From Streptomyces sp. TSRI0107 (GTDB lineage: Bacteria > Actinomycetota > Actinomycetes > Streptomycetales > Streptomycetaceae): a DNA stretch of 64,000 nucleotides. Made by a program: the position numbers and the translations under genes. The stretch is from contig NZ_LIVZ01000006.1 in NCBI RefSeq assembly GCF_001905845.1, forward strand, positions 1 through 64,000, written 5' to 3'. The notes beneath the pieces were generated by a model, which ran no database searches, was not told the origin of the DNA, and saw only the letters and a program-made list of their open reading frames with translations. How positions within the stretch are numbered: the stretch's first letter is position 1; each line of letters starts with the position of its first letter. Below are positions 51,332 to 59,322 of this stretch, in pieces.

Positions 51332-52467
51332 TCGGTGATCGTGCCTCTCAGATAGCCGGCTGCGTGACGGGCGCGCTCCAGCACGTCGTCCAGGTCGTCG
51401 CCGTAGGTGTTCACGTGACCGACCTTGCGGCCGGGCTTCACGTCCTTGCCGTACATGTGGATCTTGAGCTGCGGGTCGCGGGCCATGCAGTGCAGGTACG
51501 CCGAGTACATGTCCGGGTAGTCGCCGCCCAGGACGTTGACCATCACGGTCCACTTCGCGCGCGGGCGCGGGTCGCCGAGCGGCAGGTCGAGGACCGCGCG
51601 GACGTGGTTGGCGAACTGCGAGGTGATCGCGCCGTCCATCGACCAGTGGCCCGAGTTGTGCGGGCGCATCGCCAGCTCGTTGACGAGGATGCGGCCGTCG
51701 CGGGTCTGGAACAGCTCGACGGCGAGGTGGCCGACGACGCCGAGTTCCTTGGCGATCGTCAGGGCCATCTGCTCGGCCTTCAGCGCCAGCGCCTCGTCGA
51801 GGTCGGGCGCCGGGGCGATGACCGTGTCGCACACGCCGTTCACCTGGCGGGACTCCACCACCGGGTAGGCGACGGCCTGCCCGTGCGGGGAGCGGACCAC
51901 GTTGGCGGCCAGCTCGCGGACGAAGTCGACCTTCTCCTCGGCGAGCACCGGGACACCGGCGCGGAACGGCTCGGCGGCCTCCTCGGCGGAGTCCACCACC
52001 CACACGCCCTTGCCGTCGTAGCCGCCGCGGACGGTCTTGAGGACGACCGGGAAGCCGTCGCCCTCGGCGGCGAACGCCGCCACATCGCCGGGATCGCTCA
52101 CGATCCGGTGCCGTGGGCACGGCACACCGATCGCGTCGAGCCTCGCCCGCATCACGCCCTTGTCCTGGGCGTGCACCAGCGCGTCGGGACCCGGGCGCAC
52201 GGGAATGCCGTCCGCCTCCAGGGCCCGCAGGTGCTCGGTGGGCACATGCTCGTGGTCGAAGGTGATCACATCGCACCCGCGCGCGAACTCGCGCAGCGTG
52301 TCGAGATCGCGGTAGTCGCCGATGACGACATCGCTCACGACCTGCGCCGCGGAATCCTGAGGGGTGTCACTGAGAAGCTTGAACTTGATGCCCAGCGGGA
52401 TGCCCGACTCGTGTGTCATACGAGCGAGCTGGCCCCCGCCGACCATGCCGACTACCGGGAACGTCAC
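51328..52467 (-). CDS. purK: 5-(carboxyamino)imidazole ribonucleotide synthase
   Basis: ATP-grasp enzyme that carboxylates AIR to N5-CAIR. The 379-residue protein begins VVGMVGGGQLARM, contains VLKTVRGGYDGKGVWVV (ATP-binding), VELFQTRDGRILVNELAMRPHNSGHW and HMYGKDVKPGRKVGHV. It starts GTG 52467. It is transcribed with purE and divergent from gtrA, as in mycobacteria. Confidence 0.97.
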   Translation of the reverse strand: MTFPVVGMVGGGQLARMTHESGIPLGIKFKLLSDTPQDSAAQVVSDVVIGDYRDLDTLREFARGCDVITFDHEHVPTEHLRALEADGIPVRPGPDALVHAQDKGVMRARLDAIGVPCPRHRIVSDPGDVAAFAAEGDGFPVVLKTVRGGYDGKGVWVVDSAEEAAEPFRAGVPVLAEEKVDFVRELAANVVRSPHGQAVAYPVVESRQVNGVCDTVIAPAPDLDEALALKAEQMALTIAKELGVVGHLAVELFQTRDGRILVNELAMRPHNSGHWSMDGAITSQFANHVRAVLDLPLGDPRPRAKWTVMVNVLGGDYPDMYSAYLHCMARDPQLKIHMYGKDVKPGRKVGHVNTYGDDLDDVLERARHAAGYLRGTITE

Positions 52468-52641
52468 GCCCCCAGGGTATCCGCCGCGCCACCGCGGCCG
52501 GATTCCGCTCCTGTCCGGTGCTCCGAACGGCCCCCTCGGCGATCTCCTCGCGAACCGCCAGCCCGTCCACAGGCGATCACGGAAGGGGGGTGGTTAGCAT
52601 GACTGGGTTGACGAATCCGACGGACGGGGGCCTTCACGACC

Positions 52642-53190
52642 ATGGGACGTGATTCCTCGGGGCACCCTCCGGCGCCCCCCACCACGCTCCGGCAGCGGCT
52701 CGGCCGGCTGACGCGTGAGGTCGCCAAGTTCGGCGCGGTGGGCGGTGCGGGTCTGCTCGTCAACCTCCTCGTGTTCAACCTGGTACGGCATGTGACCGAC
52801 CTCCAGGTGGTGCGGGCCAGCGTCGTCGCGACCATCGTGGCGATCGCCTTCAACTACGTCGGCTTCCGCTACTTCGCCTACCGGGACCGCGACAAGAGCG
52901 GCCGCACCCGCGAGCTGACGCTGTTCCTGCTGTTCAGCGTGGTCGGCCTGGTCATCGAGAACGGCGTGCTCTACGCCGCGACCTACGGCTTCGGCTGGGA
53001 CACCCCGCTGCAGAGCAACATCTTCAAGTTCCTCGGGATCGGTGTCGCCACCCTGTTCCGCTTCTGGTCGTACCGCACCTGGGTCTTCCGGGCACTGCCC
53101 GCCCGGCAGCCCGCCCCCGACCCCGAGTCGTTCCTGGAGACCGAGCGGCCCCGGGACCGCGAGCGGGTGCGGCAGCGGGCACGCGTGTGA
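52642..53190 (+). CDS. GtrA-family membrane protein
   Basis: The 182-residue protein has four TM helices (about 30-50, 57-80, 92-112, 122-145) with FGAVGGAGLLVNLLVFN and FRYFAYRDRD and KFLGIGVATLFRFWSYRTWVF, the GtrA signatures. GtrA proteins are thought to flip polyprenyl-linked sugars for glycan assembly. The C-terminus is charged. It converges on the histidine kinase gene with a 7-bp gap. Confidence 0.92.
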   Translation: MGRDSSGHPPAPPTTLRQRLGRLTREVAKFGAVGGAGLLVNLLVFNLVRHVTDLQVVRASVVATIVAIAFNYVGFRYFAYRDRDKSGRTRELTLFLLFSVVGLVIENGVLYAATYGFGWDTPLQSNIFKFLGIGVATLFRFWSYRTWVFRALPARQPAPDPESFLETERPRDRERVRQRARV

Positions 53191-53197
53191 CCGCGCC

Positions 53198-54466
53198 TCA
53201 GCGGACCGTGCGCTCCTCGTCCTCCGGCTTCTTCACCGCCGTACGCGACAGGAACAGGCCGAACACCGGCGGCGACGCCTGGAGCATCTCCAGCCGGCCC
53301 CCGTCGGCCTCCGCCAGGTCGCGGGCGACGGCCAGGCCGATGCCCGTGGAGTTGTGGCCGCTGATGGCCCGCTCGAAGATGCGGGCGCCCAGGTCGGCCG
53401 GGACGCCGCGCCCCTCGTCGGTGACCTCGATGACGGCCTGGTTGCCGGTGACGCGGGTGCGCAGCGCGACCGTGCCGCCCCCGTGCATCAGGGAGTTCTC
53501 GATCAGTGCCGCGAGCACCTGCGCCACGGCGCCCGGGGTGCCCACCGCCCGCAGGTGCCGCTTGCCGGAGCTGACGATGGCGCGTCCGGCGCTGCGGTAG
53601 GCGGGGCGCCACTCGGCGAGCTGCTGCTGGATGACCTCGTCGAGGTCGAAGGTGACGGCGGAGCCGGTGCGCGGGTCGCGGGAGTTGGTCAGCAGCCGTT
53701 CCACCACGTCGGTCAGGCGTTCGACCTGGGTGAGCGCGATGGTCGCCTCCTCCTTCACCGTGTCCGGGTCGTCGGTGAGGGTGATCTCCTCCAGCCGCAT
53801 GGACAGCGCGGTCAGCGGGGTCCGCAGCTGGTGGGAGGCGTCGGCGGCCAGCCGGCGCTCGGCGGTCAGCATCCGCGCGATGCGCTCGGCGGAGGCGTCC
53901 AGGACGTCGGCGACCCGGTCCAGCTCCGGGACGCCGTACCGCTTGCGCTTGGGCCGCGGGTCGCCGGAGCCGAGGCGTTCGGCGGTCTCGGCGAGGTCGG
54001 TGAGCGGCGAGGCGAGCCGGTCGGCCTGGCGCAGCGCCAGCAGCACGGCGGCGATCACGGCGAGCAGTGCCACCGCGCCGATGATCAGCAGGGTGCGGCC
54101 GACCTCCCCGTACACCGCCGAGCGCGGCTCCTGGACGGTGACCGTCTCGCGTTCCTCGCCGGTGCGGGTGGCCTGGATGACGTCGCCGTCCGGCTTCTCG
54201 CCGATCTCGATCGGCGCCTGGCCGGGGATGCGGATGACGGCGTACTGGTCGCCGCCCACCTGGTCGCCGAGGAGACCGGCGGAGATCTTCTCGGCGGCGA
54301 GGATCCGGCTGTCCACGATGCTGGCCAGCCGGACCGCCTCGGACTCCACCCGCTCCTGGGCGCTGTCGCTGATGGTCCGGGTCTCGACGATGACGAGGGA
54401 GACGCCGAACACGGCGATCACGACGAGCACCACGGCGAGCGTGGACTGGATCAGTCGGCGGCGCAT
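53198..54466 (-). CDS. two-component sensor histidine kinase
   Basis: The 422-residue protein has TM1 (about 8-27), an extracytoplasmic sensor (28-123), TM2 (about 124-145), HAMP (146-200), HisKA with ADASHQLRTPLTALS (H212) and an HATPase domain with LIENSLMHGGGTV (N box), VTDEGRGVP (G1) and STGIGLAVARDLAEADGG (G2). The cognate regulator lies 28 bases upstream in the operon. The sensor region has no recognised fold; the signal is unknown. Confidence 0.94.
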   Translation of the reverse strand: MRRRLIQSTLAVVLVVIAVFGVSLVIVETRTISDSAQERVESEAVRLASIVDSRILAAEKISAGLLGDQVGGDQYAVIRIPGQAPIEIGEKPDGDVIQATRTGEERETVTVQEPRSAVYGEVGRTLLIIGAVALLAVIAAVLLALRQADRLASPLTDLAETAERLGSGDPRPKRKRYGVPELDRVADVLDASAERIARMLTAERRLAADASHQLRTPLTALSMRLEEITLTDDPDTVKEEATIALTQVERLTDVVERLLTNSRDPRTGSAVTFDLDEVIQQQLAEWRPAYRSAGRAIVSSGKRHLRAVGTPGAVAQVLAALIENSLMHGGGTVALRTRVTGNQAVIEVTDEGRGVPADLGARIFERAISGHNSTGIGLAVARDLAEADGGRLEMLQASPPVFGLFLSRTAVKKPEDEERTVR

Positions 54467-54494
54467 GTCCTACTTCCAAGGCCCGGGGGCGGGC

Positions 54495-55172
54495 TCAGCT
54501 CTTCTCGAAGCGGAAGCCCACGCCGCGGACCGTCGCGATGTACCGGGGGTTGGCGGCGTCGTCGCCGAGCTTCTTGCGCAGCCAGGAGATGTGCATGTCG
54601 AGGGTCTTGGTCGACGACCACCAGGTGGTGTCCCAGACCTCGCGCATCAGCTGGTCGCGGGTGACGACCCGCCCGGCGTCCCGGACCAGCACCCGCAGCA
54701 GGTCGAACTCCTTGGCGGTGAGCTGGAGCTCCTCGTCGCCCATCCAGGCCCGGTGGGACTCGACGTCGATGCGCACGCCGTGGGTGGCGGGCGGCTGCTG
54801 GGGTTCGGCGGACCCGCGCCGCAGCAGGGCCCGGACGCGGGCCAGCAGCTCGGCGAGGCGGAAGGGCTTGGTGACGTAGTCGTCGGCGCCCGCGTCCAGG
54901 CCGACGACGGTGTCCACCTCGTCGGCCCGCGCGGTGAGGATCAGGATGGGCACGGTGTGGCCTTCGGCACGCAGCCGGCGGGCCACCTCCAGGCCGTCCA
55001 TGCCGGGCAGGCCCAGGTCCAGCACGACCAGGTCGACACCGCCCTGCATTCCCGCGTCCAGCGCGGTGGGTCCGTCCTCACGCACCTCGACCTCGTACCC
55101 CTCCCGGCGCAGCGCGCGCGCCAGGGGCTCCGAGATGGACGCGTCGTCCTCGGCGAGCAGTACACGGGTCAT
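54495..55172 (-). CDS. OmpR/PhoB-family response regulator
   Basis: The 225-residue protein from ATG 55172 has a receiver domain (1-118; acidic E8-D9-D10, phospho-acceptor D52 in LVVLDLGLPG, Lys in YVTKPF) and a winged-helix DNA-binding domain (about 130-223: LTAKEFDLLRVLVRDAGRVVTRDQLMREVW, WLRKKLGDDA). Three 11-bp-spaced repeats lie 54-83 bases upstream of its start, fitting autoregulation by an OmpR-type dimer. Confidence 0.95.
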   Translation of the reverse strand: MTRVLLAEDDASISEPLARALRREGYEVEVREDGPTALDAGMQGGVDLVVLDLGLPGMDGLEVARRLRAEGHTVPILILTARADEVDTVVGLDAGADDYVTKPFRLAELLARVRALLRRGSAEPQQPPATHGVRIDVESHRAWMGDEELQLTAKEFDLLRVLVRDAGRVVTRDQLMREVWDTTWWSSTKTLDMHISWLRKKLGDDAANPRYIATVRGVGFRFEKS

Positions 55173-55225
55173 GAGCTGATGGTAGTCCGACCGTGACAAG
55201 AGCCGGGGTGTGATCGCGACCTTGC

Positions 55226-55255
55226 CTCTTACCGGCCTCTTGAGGGGCTCTTACC
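55226..55255. promoter_or_regulatory. three 11-bp-phased direct repeats (likely response-regulator operator)
   Basis: CTCTTACC (55226-55233), CTCTTGAG (55237-55244) and CTCTTACC (55248-55255) are spaced exactly 11 bp apart, the geometry of OmpR/PhoB-family tandem sites. They lie upstream of the response regulator and could also act on the divergent transporter. Confidence 0.6.
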
Positions 55256-55267
55256 TTGGCGATCGCT

Positions 55268-55281
55268 GTGGTACATACCAC
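55268..55281. promoter_or_regulatory. perfect dyad GTGGTA-ca-TACCAC
   Basis: A perfect 6-2-6 inverted repeat in the response regulator-peptide transporter gap. It has the TGGT-N4-ACCA shape bound by GntR/HutC-type regulators, sharing its half-sites with the dre-like site 199 bp away. Confidence 0.45.
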
Positions 55282-55467
55282 TATCCGCGAGGTGCGATCC
55301 TGGTAATGACCTTAGAAACCGGTGCTGCGGTTCCTCCGACACCTGTGATCCATCTCTCAAGTCCTTCCATATCCGGCACTGTCCTGCCGTATGGTGATTG
55401 AACGCCTGTAGCACGCGGCGACCTTTGGCAGTCGATTTGACGCTGAAGGTCTCTTTTATGTGCGGGT

Positions 55468-55479
55468 TGGTCTAGACCA
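55468..55479. promoter_or_regulatory. DasR-responsive (dre-like) element upstream of peptide transporter
   Basis: TGGTCTAGACCA is a perfect 12-bp palindrome identical to the core of the DasR operator (consensus A[GC]TGGTCTAGACCA[GC]T). It lies about 205 bases before the transporter ATG in an otherwise gene-free region with TTGACG at 55437. DasR is the N-acetylglucosamine-responsive GntR repressor. Only one outer flank base fits the 16-bp consensus. Confidence 0.65.
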
Positions 55480-55685
55480 GCCTGAAAGGAATGACCTGTG
55501 GCCGGGCCTCACGCGCAGTGACGCGCGCGAGGCGTGGATCCCGGTGGACGCCGTCCACCGTTCCGAGACCCGGAGCGGAAACCCCCGTGGGCGTGGGGGC
55601 GGACTGTTCGATCCCGCCGGTGCCGGCCGTCCCCCACCGGGCGCGCAACGCTCCATCAGCGCGTCCCGACCAGCAAGGAACGACC

Positions 55686-57179
55686 ATGGCGTCCAGCCTG
55701 ACGAAGGACTCGGCCCGACCGGGCACCCCCGGTTCCGAGAAGACCTTCTTCGGCCACCCCCGCGGACTGGCCACCCTCTTCATGACCGAGATGTGGGAGC
55801 GCTTCTCCTACTACGGCATGAGGGCACTGCTCCCCCTCTACCTGGTCGCCCCCGCGGGGCTCGGCCTGGACGCCGGTACGGCGATCGCCATCTACTCCGT
55901 CTACGTCTCGACGGTGTACCTGCTCGCCATGCCCGGCGGCTGGTTCGGTGACCGCGTCTGGGGCCCCCGCAAGACGGTCGCGGTCGCGGGCTCGATCATC
56001 ATGGCCGGCCACCTGGTCCTGGCGCTGCCCAGCTCGGGCACGTTCTACTTCGGTCTGCTGCTGGTGGCCATCGGCTCCGGCCTGCTGAAGTCCAACATCT
56101 CGACCATGGTGGGCCACCTCTACGACGGCCCGAACGACCCGCGCCGCGACGGCGGCTTCACGGTCTTCTACATGGGCATCAACCTCGGTGCCTTCGCCGC
56201 GCCGCTGATCATCGGCACCATCGGCCAGAAGGTGAACTGGCACCTCGGCTTCGCGCTGGCCGCCCTCGGCATGGCGCTGGGCCTGGTCCAGTTCCTGCTC
56301 GGCAGCCGTCACCTGTCGGACCGCTCCAGCCTCGTCCCGAAGCCGCTGAGCGCCGAGGAGCGCAAGTCCACGCTGCGCAAGGCCATGATCTGGCTGCTGA
56401 TCGCGGCGGTCGCCTACACGACCCTCGTCGTCACCGGCCACTACACCCTGCGCTGGGTGACGGTCCCGCTGATGGTCATCGGTCTGCTCATCCCGGTCGG
56501 CGTCCTGGTACGGATCAAGGTCGACAAGGAGCTGAGCGCCACCGAGCAGTCGAAGGTCTCCGGCTACATCTGGTTCTTCGTCGCCGCGGCCGTCTTCTGG
56601 ATGATCTACGACCAGGGCGGCTCGACCCTGTCGCTGTTCGCGGACGAGCACGTCGACACGCACGTCTTCGGCTGGGAGTTCCCGGTCTCCTGGTTCCAGT
56701 CGGTCAACCCGGTCCTGGTGATGGCGCTGGCCCCGGTCTTCGCCACGATCTGGCTGGCGCTCGCCCGCAGCGGCAAGGAGCCGAGCACGATCGTCAAGTT
56801 CGCGGGCGGTCTGGTCCTCGTCGGCATCTCCTTCTTCGTCTTCCTGCTGCCGCTGGCGGCGGCGGACGGCGGCAAGGTCTCGCCGTGGTGGATCGTGCTG
56901 ATCTACTTCTGCCAGACGGCCGGTGAGCTGATGCTGTCCCCGGTGGGTCTGTCGGTGACCACGAAGATGGCCCCGGCCAAGTACGCCTCGCAGATGATGG
57001 GTGTCTGGTTCCTCGCGGTGACCGCGGGCGACGCCGTCACCGGTCTGCTGTCCGAGTTCGGCGTCGACCTCAACAAGACGGGCGTCGTGGCCGCCGAGGC
57101 CGGCCTGGCCGTACTCGCCGGTTTCGCGGTCTGGATGTACCGCAAGAACGTCAAGGAACTCATGGGCGACGTCCGCTGA
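55686..57179 (+). CDS. POT-family proton-coupled oligopeptide transporter
   Basis: The 497-residue membrane protein has about 14 TM helices and the POT signature in TM1, FMTEMWERFSYYGMRALLPLYL (ExxER), plus GGWFGDRVWGPRK and FTVFYMGINLGAFAAPLIIG. It imports di- or tripeptides with protons. ATG 55686 follows AAGGAA; an in-frame start at 55491 would add 65 non-conserved residues. The 5' region from 55173 is 513 bp long and carries the dre-like site, the dyad and the 11-bp repeats, plus a GGTGGAC/GTCCACC hairpin near 55543-55560. A perfect terminator follows. Confidence 0.94.
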   Translation: MASSLTKDSARPGTPGSEKTFFGHPRGLATLFMTEMWERFSYYGMRALLPLYLVAPAGLGLDAGTAIAIYSVYVSTVYLLAMPGGWFGDRVWGPRKTVAVAGSIIMAGHLVLALPSSGTFYFGLLLVAIGSGLLKSNISTMVGHLYDGPNDPRRDGGFTVFYMGINLGAFAAPLIIGTIGQKVNWHLGFALAALGMALGLVQFLLGSRHLSDRSSLVPKPLSAEERKSTLRKAMIWLLIAAVAYTTLVVTGHYTLRWVTVPLMVIGLLIPVGVLVRIKVDKELSATEQSKVSGYIWFFVAAAVFWMIYDQGGSTLSLFADEHVDTHVFGWEFPVSWFQSVNPVLVMALAPVFATIWLALARSGKEPSTIVKFAGGLVLVGISFFVFLLPLAAADGGKVSPWWIVLIYFCQTAGELMLSPVGLSVTTKMAPAKYASQMMGVWFLAVTAGDAVTGLLSEFGVDLNKTGVVAAEAGLAVLAGFAVWMYRKNVKELMGDVR

Positions 57180-57197
57180 CGCAGTTCCCGCGCTCCT

Positions 57198-57240
57198 GGA
57201 GGGCCACCGCATCACGTGATGCGGTGGCCCTCCGGGTTTT
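57198..57240 (+). terminator. intrinsic terminator of the peptide transporter gene
   Basis: A perfect 36-nt palindrome (arms 57198-57215 and 57216-57233, GGAGGGCCACCGCATCAC) is followed by gggtttt, a canonical intrinsic terminator, rare in having a T-run for this genome. Confidence 0.93.
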
Positions 57241-57252
57241 CCGGGGCGTTCC

Positions 57253-57799
57253 TCAGGGTGTGCGGCGGCCCGGGAGGAACGTCAGCAGGGCCGTGCCCAC
57301 CAGGGTGATCGTGCCGGCCGGCCGCCGGGCGAGGGCCTTGAGGGTGGCGTGGTCCTCGGAGCCGGTGTCTGCGAGGCCGCTGCCGCCCGCCACCGAGCCG
57401 CCGCCCGTGGAACCGCCACCGGCCGTGGAACCCCCGCCCGACGAGCCGCCCGCCGCGCCGCCCGGCCGGCCGGTGGTGTCCAGGGTCAGGGAGACCTGCG
57501 TCCTCTTTGGGGTGCAGGTGCCGCTCAGGTCGCTGATCTTGACGGGGATGTCGGCGGGGATCGCTTCCTGGTTGGCGGGGCCCGTGACGGTCATGGTGCC
57601 GCGGTCGGCGCCGCCCAGCTCGATCGTGGCGCTGGGGTTCATCGCGCCTGCGCTCTTGTCGCCGATGGGCGTCTCGCAGGCGTTCCACCTCGGCGACCTC
57701 GGTTCGGGCGGCCGGGGCGGTCACCAGGACGGCCGAGCCGGCCTGGGCCGCGGCGGACGCCGGCGCGGCGGTTCGCTTCCGGTACGAAACGGTCGACAC
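57253..57799 (-). pseudogene. LAXTG-type surface protein, apparent frameshift
   Basis: From GTG 57799 (after GAGGGGGCG) the frame reads a basic start and Ala-rich secretion-like segment (MSTVSYRKRTAAPASAAA), but shifts near 57686. The continuing frame gives NACETPIGDKSAGAMNPSATIELGG, a beta-rich domain, a Gly/Ser/Thr repeat linker, then LADTG, a hydrophobic stretch (TITLVGTALLTFL) and PGRR. LAXTG is the class E sortase signal of streptomycetes. Removing one G from GAGGTGGAAC restores one frame of about 181 residues. A sequencing error would have the same effect. Confidence 0.65.
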
Positions 57800-57936
57800 C
57801 GCCCCCTCATTCTGACGGCACATCGGATCGGGCCGTCAAGGTACTCCGGGGCGCGAGGAAGGAAGAGTGATGGTGTGTGAGAAACGTGCGGGAGGGGGCA
57901 GGGCCGGTCACGCGGAGCCGGCGACGCCCGGGCCGG

Positions 57937-58443
57937 TCACGCCGGAGCGCCCAGCTCCGCCCACACCGTCTTGCCGGACACGCCCGGCGTGCGTACGACC
58001 CCCCAGTCCAGGCAGAGCCGCTGCACGATGAACATCCCGTGCCCGCCGGGCCGCCCCGCCCGGTGCGGGGTGCGCGGCGCGGGCTGGCCCGAGCCGCGGT
58101 CGGAGACCTCGATCCGGATCACCTTGTTGTCCTGGGCGATCCACATCTCGTCCGGCCCCTCGGCGTGCAGGCAGGCGTTGGTGACCAGCTCGGACACGAC
58201 CAGCAGGACGTCCTCCGCCGCCGCCCGCTGATCCGCCGTCGCGGCCGGCAGCCAGCCCCACGCGTACAGGGCCTGCCGGGCGAAATCCCGAGCCATCGGC
58301 ACGACCCCGGTCGCGCCGTCCAGGCTGAGCCTGCGGACCTCGCGCCCCTGCTTCGAGCCGGGCGCTCCCCCCTCGGGCCCCCCGGAAGCGCCGCTGGGCT
58401 CCGGGCCGCGGTCGCCCGGCGAGTAGGGCCGGGTGGTGCTCAT
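57937..58443 (-). CDS. prsI: anti-sigma factor, HATPase (RsbW/SpoIIAB-like)
   Basis: The 168-residue protein has a GHKL ATPase/kinase domain (about 45-165) with the N box EDVLLVVSELVTNACLHA, SDRGSG and GGHGMFIVQRLCLDWG. An N-terminal Ser/Gly/Pro extension precedes it. Beside a STAS gene and a SigB-type sigma gene it matches the S. coelicolor PrsI-ArsI-SigI partner-switching system, in which PrsI holds SigI. Identification rests on context and fold rather than an alignment. It is downstream of arsI with a 219-bp gap that contains a small hairpin (58497-58514). Confidence 0.85.
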   Translation of the reverse strand: MSTTRPYSPGDRGPEPSGASGGPEGGAPGSKQGREVRRLSLDGATGVVPMARDFARQALYAWGWLPAATADQRAAAEDVLLVVSELVTNACLHAEGPDEMWIAQDNKVIRIEVSDRGSGQPAPRTPHRAGRPGGHGMFIVQRLCLDWGVVRTPGVSGKTVWAELGAPA

Positions 58444-58662
58444 CAGCGCTTCACCTCACCGATTCACCAGTTCACGATTCAAGAGTTCCTTCACGAGTGC
58501 CGGCCGTCCGGCACCCGGGCCGGCCGACGGTGACCCGGCGCCCCTGCCGTCCTCACCGTCTCAGCCGTCCGTGCCACCGACGTGTTCAGGATGTCTCCTG
58601 CCCGACCGGGCGGGCGGGACACCCCCTCTTTTCGGCACGACCCGGGCACCGTCCCGCCCCGC

Positions 58663-59073
58663 TCAGCCGACGCCGCCCGAGCCGCCCTCGCCACTCGCTC
58701 CGGGCTCGCCCGCCAGGGCCGCCTCGAGGGTGTCGTGGACGGTGAATACCGCGTCGGCCCCGGTGATCTCGAAGACGCGGGCCACCACCGGCTGCATCGC
58801 GGCCAGGTGCACGCCGCCGCCCGCGGCCTCGGCCTTCAGGCGGGCGCCGAGCAGGACGTTCAGCCCCGTCGAGTCGCAGAACTCCAGTCGTGAACAGTCC
58901 ACGACCAGTCGACTGAAACCCTTGGCGAGGCATTCCTCGAGTGGCTCGCGCAACAGATCGGCGGTGTGGTGATCGAGCTCACCCGCCGGAGTCACGACGG
59001 CACTAGAACCCGCTTCCCGCACCTCCACCAGAAGCCGGCCCGACTGTGCGCTGCCGACCGTCCCGTGGTCCAT
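58663..59073 (-). CDS. arsI: STAS-domain anti-anti-sigma factor
   Basis: The 136-residue protein has a STAS domain (about 14-118) with the phosphorylatable-serine motif LEFCDSTGLNVLLGA. Unphosphorylated, it would bind PrsI and free SigI; PrsI would inactivate it by phosphorylation. ATG 59073 follows GGGAGAGAG. It is divergent from sigI and the first gene of the arsI-prsI unit. A low-complexity Gly/Ser tail follows the domain. Confidence 0.87.
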   Translation of the reverse strand: MDHGTVGSAQSGRLLVEVREAGSSAVVTPAGELDHHTADLLREPLEECLAKGFSRLVVDCSRLEFCDSTGLNVLLGARLKAEAAGGGVHLAAMQPVVARVFEITGADAVFTVHDTLEAALAGEPGASGEGGSGGVG

Positions 59074-59190
59074 GCCGTCTCTCTCCCGAGGTCGTGGCTG
59101 CTGACTATCGCCCTCGAACACTACGCCTTCCTTCACCACTCCAACAGCCGAACATCCGGGCAAAAACGGACATTCTAACATAGAACGCAC

Positions 59191-59220
59191 TTGCGGTCGG
59201 CTCGGGGTAGCGGGTAGGGC
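59191..59220 (+). promoter_or_regulatory. candidate sigI promoter
   Basis: TTGCGG (59191-59196), an 18-bp spacer and TAGGGC (59215-59220) resemble a vegetative-type promoter about 100 bases before sigI. The GTTT...GGGTAT pattern of SigB-type autoregulation is not seen. Confidence 0.35.
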
Positions 59221-59322
59221 TAGTAAGGACACGTACCCGACACGGCCGGCTTTGGAGGCGCCGCACACCGCAGTGCACGTACTGGCTTCGGCAGCCATAT
59301 GCCGAGAACGATGGAGGACATC

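Noticed and set aside
55491..55685. Longer peptide transporter starting at 55491
   Set aside because: The extra 65 residues are Arg/Pro-rich and unlike the family; AAGGAA before ATG 55686 gives a better start.
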